Shown in pieces: positions 45,555 through 52,297 of a stretch of DNA of 64,000 nt. The notes under the pieces are model-generated. The model saw only the letters and a list, made by a program, of their open reading frames with translations. It ran no database searches and was not told the origin of the DNA. Source of the stretch: Shewanella canadensis (GTDB lineage Bacteria > Pseudomonadota > Gammaproteobacteria > Enterobacterales > Shewanellaceae); the NCBI RefSeq assembly GCF_003966225.1, contig NZ_RXNU01000002.1, positions 434,001 through 498,000 on the forward strand, written 5' to 3'. The translations under genes and the position numbers were made by a program. Each line of letters opens with the position of its first letter. Within the stretch, counting starts at the first letter, position 1.

Positions 45555-45573
45555 AATGATAACCACTCTCATT
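45555..45573. promoter_or_regulatory. Candidate Fur box upstream of the TonB receptor
   Basis: AATGATAACCACTCTCATT matches the 19 bp consensus AATGATAATNATTATCATT at 15 of 18 defined positions. It lies about 65-80 bp before the receptor start, where a Fur repressor would block transcription under iron sufficiency. Confidence 0.7.
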
Positions 45574-45637
45574 AACAAGTTTAATAAGTCGACTTCGATT
45601 ATTTTACCTTTGGTATTAATTGCGTAACGGAGATCTT

Positions 45638-47836
45638 ATGCCTAACCCTAAAACCTTGTCACTCAGCCTGCTTTCCACGGCTCTACTCACCGCACTGTCA
45701 ACCTCATCGTTCGCCCAGGAAATTCAAGGCGATGAACATGCCAGTCCGATGGAACAGATAAGTATCTTTGGCAAGCGAAACCCGCTCAATACCGTCCCGG
45801 GAAGTGGGCATAAGATCACTCAGGCTCAGCTGGATACCTTTAAATACACAGACATTATGCGCACCCTATCGTCGATCCCCGGTGTCTATATTCAGGAGGA
45901 AGATGGTTATGGACTGCGTCCTAACTTAGGCATGAGGGGCACGGGACAGAACCGCTCAGAGAAAGTGACCATAATGGAAGATGGCGTATTGGCAGCTCCC
46001 GCTCCCTACGCCTCTCCGGCAGCATATTACTTTCCGACCTCAGGCAGAATGCAGTCTGTGGAGATCCTAAAAGGCAGCTCAACGGTTAAGCACGGCCCGC
46101 GTACCACTGGCGGTGTGATCAATATGCTCTCTCGCCAGATCCCCGAAGAGGATTTAGCGGGTAAAGTCGACGTAGCAGCAGGCCAAGATGGTTTCGGAAA
46201 GCTTCATGCCTATGCCGGTGGACAGGGTGAACGTGTGGGGGCAGTTGTCGATCTATACCGCTATCAGGCCGATGGTTTCAGAGATATAAATGGGGTCGGC
46301 GGTAACACAGGCTTTACCAAGAATGATGCCTTGGCCAAGGTGATTATTCGCTCAGACAAAGACGCTAACTTTGAGCAGGTTTTGGAATTTAAAATAAAGT
46401 ATTCGGATGAAACATCGAATGAAACCTATATGGGGCTAACAGATGCAGATTTTGCCGCCACTCCCTATGCCCGTTATTCGGCTTCCCAGAAAGATGTGAT
46501 GAATACCGAACATAAGCAGCTGCAGATCAACCATATGATCGATTTCAATGATAATTTAACTTTAGGCACCACGGCCTATCACAATGACTTTAGCCGTAAC
46601 TGGTATAAAGCCGATAAAGTAGATGGTGACAGCCTGAGCAAAGGCGGGATAGAAAACGCCTCAGCCTTCGATAAAAACCCAACCTCTGAGCCTATCGATG
46701 TTCGGGTTAAAGCCAATAACCGCGCCTATATTTCACAGGGCATTCAAACCGAACTGAACTGGTACCTGGATAATCATGAACTCTCCTTGGGCGCACGTTA
46801 CCATGAAGATGAGATGGACAGATTTCAGTGGGCAGATCATTACGACTTAAACGCAAATCAGGTCATGACGCTCAAGGAGAGCGGCACACCGGGTACAGAT
46901 TCAAACCGAATAGATAGTGCTAACGCCCTCGCCCTCTATGTTCAGGATAAAATCCAGCTGGGCAATCTCAATATCACCGCCGGACTACGTTATGAAGATG
47001 TCACCACCAATCGCCTCGACTGGGGTAAAGAGAATGTCGGACGTGACGGTGAGCCGAAAAAAGATATCAGCAACAGCTTCTCAGCTATATTGCCTTCACT
47101 CTCAGCAACCTATCAGCTAAATAGTGATTGGCTGGTACTGGCGGGCGTTCAGAAAGGCTTCTCTCCTGCCGCACCGGGAAATGCAGACAGACAGGAAGAG
47201 GAGAGCTGGAACTACGAGGCTGGTACCCGCTTCAACACTGGAGAATTCAGCACCGAAGCGATAGTTTTCTACAGTGATTACAGTAACATGCATGGTAACT
47301 GCACCGCGGCGCAAGGCTGTGACGACGAAAACCTGGATAACCAATACAATGCCGGTGAAGTTAACGTATCGGGCCTAGAGTTTAGCCTGGGATACAAGTT
47401 CAATGCATCGGGTAGCGTGAACTTCCCCGTCAAGTTAGCGTATACCTACACCAATGCAGAATTCACCAACAGCTTCGAATCCGACTTCGATCCTTGGGGC
47501 GATGTAGTTGAGGGCGATAAGCTACCATATCTTCCTGAAAACATGCTGTTTGCATCAGCGGGTATGGCTGGTGAGAGTTGGGAACTCACTCTGGCGGCTC
47601 GCTTCACCGATGATATTCGCACCACAGCGGGTCAGGGCAATATTATCCAAGATGAGTTAATCGAAGCCAAAACCATAGTCGATCTTTCGGGTCGTTACTT
47701 TATCTCCGAAGCTCAGGAGGTTTATCTGACGGCAGAAAACCTGTTTGACGAGAAATATGTCACCACGAAAGTCCATGGTTCAAACTTTTCGGGCAAGCCA
47801 ATGACTGTAACAGTTGGATATTCGTACAAGTTTTAA
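45638..47836 (+). CDS. TonB-dependent receptor, probable ferric chelate (FecA-like)
   Basis: 732 residues from ATG 45638, preceded by CGGAG at about 45628-45632; the frame opens earlier at 45620. A signal peptide ends near SSFAQ. The plug domain contains DIMRTLSSIPGVYIQEEDG, RPNLGMRGTG and VEILKGSSTVKHGPRTTGG. A 22-strand barrel ends in an aromatic residue (VGYSYKF), as expected for outer membrane insertion. Plug text resembles FecA-type ferric-citrate and related receptors. Imports an iron chelate with TonB energy. A Fur box lies upstream and a terminator downstream. Confidence 0.93.
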   Translation: MPNPKTLSLSLLSTALLTALSTSSFAQEIQGDEHASPMEQISIFGKRNPLNTVPGSGHKITQAQLDTFKYTDIMRTLSSIPGVYIQEEDGYGLRPNLGMRGTGQNRSEKVTIMEDGVLAAPAPYASPAAYYFPTSGRMQSVEILKGSSTVKHGPRTTGGVINMLSRQIPEEDLAGKVDVAAGQDGFGKLHAYAGGQGERVGAVVDLYRYQADGFRDINGVGGNTGFTKNDALAKVIIRSDKDANFEQVLEFKIKYSDETSNETYMGLTDADFAATPYARYSASQKDVMNTEHKQLQINHMIDFNDNLTLGTTAYHNDFSRNWYKADKVDGDSLSKGGIENASAFDKNPTSEPIDVRVKANNRAYISQGIQTELNWYLDNHELSLGARYHEDEMDRFQWADHYDLNANQVMTLKESGTPGTDSNRIDSANALALYVQDKIQLGNLNITAGLRYEDVTTNRLDWGKENVGRDGEPKKDISNSFSAILPSLSATYQLNSDWLVLAGVQKGFSPAAPGNADRQEEESWNYEAGTRFNTGEFSTEAIVFYSDYSNMHGNCTAAQGCDDENLDNQYNAGEVNVSGLEFSLGYKFNASGSVNFPVKLAYTYTNAEFTNSFESDFDPWGDVVEGDKLPYLPENMLFASAGMAGESWELTLAARFTDDIRTTAGQGNIIQDELIEAKTIVDLSGRYFISEAQEVYLTAENLFDEKYVTTKVHGSNFSGKPMTVTVGYSYKF

Positions 47837-47873
47837 CCATAAATTTAAAAACCAATTAATTTTTTAAATCTTT

Positions 47874-47904
47874 AAAAAGGTGAGCTTAGCTCGCCTTTTT
47901 TATT
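47874..47904 (+). terminator. Rho-independent terminator of the TonB receptor gene
   Basis: AAAAAGGTGAGC (47874-47885) pairs with GCTCGCCTTTTT (47889-47900), with one G-U pair and a 3 nt loop, followed by more T. It lies about 40 bp after the stop codon. Confidence 0.9.
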
Positions 47905-48022
47905 ATTTAAAATCGATTAATCCATTGTAAAACAAAGAAAACACCACGCTTAACATTAATACAAACTAGCATCAAAGTGATTTACCTTATATTTACACTT
48001 GTTGATCCCGATCAAGAAACTA

Positions 48023-48045
48023 AATGATAACCGTTTGCATTATCA
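48023..48045. promoter_or_regulatory. Candidate Fur box upstream of the porin
   Basis: AATGATAACCGTTTGCATT, followed by ATC, matches the Fur 19-mer at 14 of 18 positions; in the alternative frame GATAA...CATTATC matches 13 of 19. It lies about 60-80 bp before the porin start. Confidence 0.6.
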
Positions 48046-48104
48046 ACATCAGTTGTTAGAATCGCTCCAAATTTAATAACCCTAAAATAACAACAGGGAA
48101 CAAA

Positions 48105-49280
48105 ATGATGATGAAAAAGACACTGATAGCAACCGCACTCGTTGGCCTTTTCGCCAGCCAAACTGCATTTGCTTCTGAAGAGACTCAAGAGTTACGTAAA
48201 GTGATCGAGCAGCAGCAAAAGGTGCTACAAGATCTTGAGCGTCGTCTCGAAGCCACTGAAACTCGCGTCGAGAGAACAGCCGATGTAGTGGAAGAGGTTG
48301 CAGAGTCTAAGAGTGCGACAACTATCGGTGGTTATGGTGAACTTCACTACAACAATATTACCGATAACAAGTCTGGCAACGATAAGAAATCAATCGATTT
48401 CCACCGTTTCGTACTTTTCATCGGCCATGAGTTCAGCGAAAAGACGCGTTTCTTCTCTGAGCTTGAAGTTGAACACTCAATTTCCGGCGATGGTCAGCCA
48501 GGTGAAGTTGAACTTGAGCAAGCCTATATCGAACATGACTTCAGCGAGATGTTGACCGCTAAAGCGGGTCTGTTCCTTATGCCTGTCGGCATCATCAACG
48601 AAACTCATGAGCCACCAGCATTCTATGGTGTTGAGCGTAACCCTGTTGAGAAAAACATTCTTCCTGCAACTTGGTGGGAAGCCGGTGCAGCACTTAATGT
48701 TAAAGCCGCTCCTGGCCTTGCATTCGATGGTGCTATTACCTCTGGCCTGAAAGTCGACGAGTCTTACAAGATCCGTAACGGTCGTCAAAAAGTGGCTAAG
48801 GCAGATGCTTCAGATCTTGCTTACACGGCTCGCGTTAAGTACACAGGCGTTCCAGGTTTAGAGCTGGCAGCGACGGCTCAGTATCAGTCTGATGTGACTC
48901 AAAGCACAGGTGGTGTAGACACAGCTTCTGCAACGTTACTGACTGCACACGCTATCTACAGCATACAGGGTTTCACAGTTAAAGCCCTTTATGCACAGTG
49001 GGATATCGATGGTAAAGAAGCCGAAGCCTTAGGTCGTGATGAGCAAAACGGTTGGTACATCGAGCCTTCATACCGCATCAACGAAAGCTTTGGTCTGTTT
49101 GCTCGCTACAACGAGTATGACAACAACGCCGGTAACAGCGACGACACTACAATTGAGCAAACCAACGTAGGTATTAACTACTGGTTACACGAGAACGTAG
49201 TATTCAAGGCTGACTACGAGAAAGTCGGTGGCGCTAAAGATTCAGACGGTTTCAACCTGGGTGTTGGCTACCAGTTCTAA
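48105..49280 (+). CDS. Outer-membrane porin with N-terminal coiled coil
   Basis: 391 residues. Signal peptide to about residue 23 (ASQTAFA). Residues about 25-65 form a Glu/Arg-rich coiled coil (ELRKVIEQQQKVLQDLERRLEATE), as in porins anchored or trimerised through periplasmic helices. A beta barrel follows with repeated aromatic/glycine strands, ending in GVGYQF with terminal Phe. It resembles OprP-like/porin-O-P proteins and Shewanella porins of unknown selectivity. It sits in a row of iron-related genes and has its own candidate Fur box, so it may serve iron acquisition. Anion or phosphate selectivity is not supported by visible residues. Confidence 0.85.
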   Translation: MMMKKTLIATALVGLFASQTAFASEETQELRKVIEQQQKVLQDLERRLEATETRVERTADVVEEVAESKSATTIGGYGELHYNNITDNKSGNDKKSIDFHRFVLFIGHEFSEKTRFFSELEVEHSISGDGQPGEVELEQAYIEHDFSEMLTAKAGLFLMPVGIINETHEPPAFYGVERNPVEKNILPATWWEAGAALNVKAAPGLAFDGAITSGLKVDESYKIRNGRQKVAKADASDLAYTARVKYTGVPGLELAATAQYQSDVTQSTGGVDTASATLLTAHAIYSIQGFTVKALYAQWDIDGKEAEALGRDEQNGWYIEPSYRINESFGLFARYNEYDNNAGNSDDTTIEQTNVGINYWLHENVVFKADYEKVGGAKDSDGFNLGVGYQF

Positions 49281-49284
49281 TTAT

Positions 49285-49333
49285 CTGAGTATGAGTACCT
49301 AAGTACTAGATACTAGGTTCCAGGTGCTAACAG
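49285..49333 (+). repeat. Heptamer run after the porin gene
   Basis: Units CTAAGTA, CTAGATA, CTAGGTT, CCAGGTG and CTAACAG occupy 49299-49333, with two less regular units before. It starts 5 bp after the porin stop codon. Confidence 0.8.
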
Positions 49334-49400
49334 CTATTGCCTTTAGCACCTTTCTCAGCTTTACCTTAGTCAAAATTTTTAAAGAATAACTGAGTCCATT

Positions 49401-49919
49401 ATGAAGCTAAGCTCTGTGCTCCTTATCCTCTCCTCTCTGATTCTAAGCTTTACTGCTCATTCCAAGGGTGTTTATCAGCAACCTGAAGATTTTATCAGTC
49501 AGGCATTTAATGCACCCACTCCAAAGTCGAAAGTCTTTTGGATTGACGATGAAGCTCAGCAGGTTATCGAACAGATACTGGCACATAAATTCAAGAAAAT
49601 GCGCCTCAGATATTGGCAACAGGAAGCCGAAACGGTTTGGATATTAGAGGAGATAGGTAAAGAGTCGCTTATCACTGTCGCTATTCACATCAAAGATAAG
49701 CAGATAGCCCAAACCAAAGTGCTCGTCTATCGGGAGAGCCGCGGCGATGAGGTAAGACATGATTTCTTTACTGATCAATTCAAATCAGCCAAACTAAGGG
49801 ACGATCTTCAACTCGATCAGCATATCGACGGGATAACCGGGGCCACCCTGTCCGTCAGGGCTCTGACCAAACTATCACGCATTGCACTATGGTTGGATAA
49901 CCATGTCACTAAGGGCTAA
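49401..49919 (+). CDS. Exported FMN-binding-domain protein
   Basis: 172 residues. A signal peptide (MKLSSVLLILSSLILSFTAHS) precedes an FMN_bind-type domain. Near the C-terminus [13 protein letters not shown] contains the [S/T]GAT motif in which Thr is flavinylated by ApbE-type transferases. Such domains carry covalent FMN in the periplasm and move electrons. It lies 86 bp upstream of a PepSY membrane protein and downstream of iron-uptake outer membrane proteins, so reduction of an imported ferric chelate is a reasonable hypothesis. No apbE gene is in the window. Confidence 0.85.
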   Translation: MKLSSVLLILSSLILSFTAHSKGVYQQPEDFISQAFNAPTPKSKVFWIDDEAQQVIEQILAHKFKKMRLRYWQQEAETVWILEEIGKESLITVAIHIKDKQIAQTKVLVYRESRGDEVRHDFFTDQFKSAKLRDDLQLDQHIDGITGATLSVRALTKLSRIALWLDNHVTKG

Positions 49920-50004
49920 AAGCGTAAGAGGTATTTAAACTTACAGCCTATGCCCTCGATATGGTGCTTATGCCATATTAAGAATAAAGAATAAGAATAA
50001 CTAA

Positions 50005-50799
50005 ATGATTCATAAGCATCACCATCATCGTAAGAAAAGTCTCAGAACTCAAATAACCAAACAGCTTCGCCCCTGGCACCGCAGCCTTGGGGTCATCAGC
50101 GCGCTCTTCATATTACTGATGGCTCTGACCGGCATGCTGATCAATCATAGCAACCACCTATCCATCGATAGCGCCCATGTGGAGCAAAAATGGTTGCTGG
50201 ATTATTATGGCATCACCCCGCCCAACCAAATCAATATCTACCAAACATCGCCACTTAAGCTTGCTAGTTCAGATAACCTTATCTGGATAGACAATCGACT
50301 CACCGTCGAAGCCGATTCATCGATTAAGGGAATGCTCTCTCTGGGCAGAATGCTGATCGCCGTCGACAGTAACAACCTCTACCTGCTCTCGAAAGAGGGC
50401 GAATTGTTAGAGAAACAAGATGCTGCGACGGGTCTTCCCCGTGGGATCCAAGCTATCGGCTATGATGAGCAGGTCTGGTTAAAGGCGAGCGATGGGACCT
50501 ATTTGGCGGACGATGACCTTATCGAGTGGGAGCAGACTCAAACGCTCGCCCCTATCGCTTGGAGCAAGCCACTTGTTGAGGTTAGTGTCGTTAATGAACG
50601 TGAAATGATCGCCCTTCAAGCTCGCTCGAGCCACCTCACCTGGGAGCGCGTCTTGCTGGATATTCACAGCGGACGCTTCTTCGGCAGCTTAGGTCCCTGG
50701 TTTATGGATCTGGTGGCGCTGGCGTTGATCATCATGTCCATTTCGGGCATCTATATCTGGCAGCAACAGAAACCCAAAAAACTAAGAAAACGAAAGTAA
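50005..50799 (+). CDS. PepSY-type transmembrane protein
   Basis: 264 residues. A His-rich N-terminus (MIHKHHHHRKK) precedes the typical start LRPWHRSLGVISALFILLMALTGMLINHS (TM1, about 22-48; the His pairs may bind haem). A periplasmic region of about 170 residues follows, then a C-terminal TM (about 232-252) and a basic tail. This matches small PepSY-TM proteins, which in several bacteria form electron-transfer modules with FMN-binding proteins for iron reduction. Probably cotranscribed with the FMN-binding gene. Confidence 0.85.
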   Translation: MIHKHHHHRKKSLRTQITKQLRPWHRSLGVISALFILLMALTGMLINHSNHLSIDSAHVEQKWLLDYYGITPPNQINIYQTSPLKLASSDNLIWIDNRLTVEADSSIKGMLSLGRMLIAVDSNNLYLLSKEGELLEKQDAATGLPRGIQAIGYDEQVWLKASDGTYLADDDLIEWEQTQTLAPIAWSKPLVEVSVVNEREMIALQARSSHLTWERVLLDIHSGRFFGSLGPWFMDLVALALIIMSISGIYIWQQQKPKKLRKRK

Positions 50800-50840
50800 A
50801 TTCGTTTTATCCTTTATTGGTCTTAATTCATTTGGCATTG

Positions 50841-50880
50841 GATAGAAACAATGAAGGTCGTACCTTCATTGTTATCTATC
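50841..50880. terminator. Bidirectional terminator hairpin
   Basis: A long inverted repeat: GATAG then AACAATGAAGGT pairs with ACCTTCATTGTT then CTATC, with a 3 nt loop (centre near 50859-50861). It lies 45 bp after the PepSY stop codon and contains the stop codon of the facing small ORF. Confidence 0.75.
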
Positions 50881-51060
50881 GCTTGCTGCGGGCTTACGTG
50901 CAAGTAATCTCTCGGTACGCTGTAGACCCATCCCTGGGCGCTCTGCGATTTCATCCCTGAAATCGAAGCCCTCGATCTCACTTACACCGAATATTTTATC
51001 TCTTCGATTATCTAAACTCTCAATTTCGCCAACAAATGGTCGTTGCTTCACAGAAACCAT
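50872..51060 (-). CDS. Small hypothetical protein (62 aa), uncertain
   Basis: A 62-residue frame starting MVSVKQRPFVGEIESLDNRR, with a charged, soluble composition. Support: it is convergent with the PepSY gene and ends in a hairpin suited to terminate both. Against: there is no ribosome site before ATG 51060 and I recognise no family. It is listed as a possible gene. Confidence 0.35.
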   Translation of the reverse strand: MVSVKQRPFVGEIESLDNRRDKIFGVSEIEGFDFRDEIAERPGMGLQRTERLLARKPAASDR

Positions 51061-51195
51061 GCTGATAAGTTACTAAAATTATTGTAAATAAGTTGTGCTC
51101 TGCGAAAAAGTTGCTGACAGTCGGCTGGATATTCTGTTAAGCCCTTTTTAAATGCATTAAAAGTATGATCTACTTTTAATTTTTGAGAGTTAATT

Positions 51196-51900
51196 ATGAA
51201 AAATGTGTTTTTTTTGTTTTCCTGCTTGATCCTTCAAGGTTGTACGTATAACTCGTATACAACTAAGCTAGAAGAACCGATTAAAAGAGATGTGGTCAGT
51301 GAACAATATTTATCGTCAATAGATTTAAATGATAAAAAATATTTATCTGCGACTATTGGTGATGAATTATTTATAATGAATAGGTACATTACAGGAAAGA
51401 ATGAAATAATTACAGTTAATGCTCCTACAGGCAAAAAATTTCCTCAAAATTCTACTTGGACTGGAACATATAAATATAATGATGGTAAGTCAGGTGACTT
51501 AATCGTTTATACAACACCTGAATATTACAAAGGAACTATTGGCGTTGTTCTTGATGAAAATGAAAATTTAATAACTGATAAGCCATTAGTTCAATTGGAA
51601 GGAACTAAAAAAGGTCGCAGATGGGCGTTAAATAAAACTGGTAAATTTTTTATTATTACAAATGATAACATAGATAACTGGGCTCTAAGATATGGTGGAA
51701 GAAACGAAGGTAAATATGTATTTGAAATCATAAATAAATTAGAATCCAATACAATCGATGTTCTACAAACAATCTACGTAACTGAGAAAAACTTTTTTAA
51801 TGGATTCATAATCCGTAATGTACTAATAAAAGGTATTAGTTCAAATGAATATGGTGTTATTCAATTTGAAGTTACTGACACTCTGCGAGAAAAGGCCTAA
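51196..51900 (+). CDS. AT-rich cassette-borne lipoprotein
   Basis: 234 residues starting MKNVFFLFSCLILQGCTYNS: a short signal with lipobox LQGC (Cys 16). The rest is rich in Asn, Lys, Ile and Tyr, with many AAA/AAT/ATA/TTA codons, unlike genes on either side. Predicted lipoprotein, mostly beta with soluble loops. No recognisable domain; function unknown. The TAA stop lies inside GCCTAAC, the first core of the attC-like site, as is common for integron cassettes. GAGAGTTAATT precedes the start, giving a usable ribosome site. Confidence 0.8.
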   Translation: MKNVFFLFSCLILQGCTYNSYTTKLEEPIKRDVVSEQYLSSIDLNDKKYLSATIGDELFIMNRYITGKNEIITVNAPTGKKFPQNSTWTGTYKYNDGKSGDLIVYTTPEYYKGTIGVVLDENENLITDKPLVQLEGTKKGRRWALNKTGKFFIITNDNIDNWALRYGGRNEGKYVFEIINKLESNTIDVLQTIYVTEKNFFNGFIIRNVLIKGISSNEYGVIQFEVTDTLREKA

Positions 51901-52000
51901 CAAATTGCTCAAACGGACGCAGTTACACTCGGCATTCTTGGTTTAAAGTGTAATTGTCTTTGTAAGTTCGACGAATGCGCCACTTAGCAAGGCGTGCTTA
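51895..52000 (+). other. attC-like recombination site
   Basis: Begins GCCTAAC (RYYYAAC) at 51895-51901, followed by AAATTGCTCAAACGGACGCA. The right arm ATGCGCCACTTAGCAAGGCG (51975-51994) is an imperfect inverted match to it (TTGCT, AA and GG.CGCA pair, with unpaired bases between, as attC folding needs). The middle contains TTACACT (51924-51930) and AGTGTAA (51946-51952) as an inner stem. The final core reads GCGTGCT instead of GTTRRRY, so it is degenerate. Confidence 0.7.
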
Positions 52001-52297
52001 TCAGGCCGTTACCATACATTTATGTCCAAAATCGTGTCAGAAAATAAAGCAAAATCGAAGAAATAAACACTCAGGTGTAAACGCGGCAGTGACCTTCGAC
52101 AGCAGGGAAGCTGTCGCAGAGCCCACAGGGATTGTGCTTGCGGCGTGTCACTGAAGTGTTTGCACATTAAGCGAGCCGCAGGCTATAGATAAATTAGAAG
52201 TAAAAGGCTTCAGAAGGCTAACCCAATACGCATTCAGCCAAATGAAACCAAACAGAAATACTTAAAGGGCTTGTTATTCGACAAGCCCCCTCCGTTT
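52001..52297. repeat. Structured intergenic element before mrcB 3' end
   Basis: About 300 bp with no gene. CGACAGC and GCTGTCG form a hairpin at about 52098-52117. Flanking it, GGTGTAAACGCGGCAGTGAC (about 52075-52094) is imperfectly inverted relative to GTCACTGAAGTGTTTGCAC (about 52147-52165). It looks like a small repeat element with inverted ends; no other copy is in this window. Confidence 0.5.

Larger units (their letters stand above)
51136..52000 (+). mobile_element. Probable lone integron-type gene cassette
   Basis: A GTTAAGC (GTTRRRY type) at 51136-51142, an AT-rich single gene at 51196-51900, and an attC-like site at 51895-52000 together have the layout of one integron cassette: gene plus attC, in the same orientation. 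No integrase gene is in the window. Base composition of the gene is visibly more AT-rich than its neighbours. The right-hand recombination core is degenerate, so the cassette is probably fixed in place. Confidence 0.65.
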
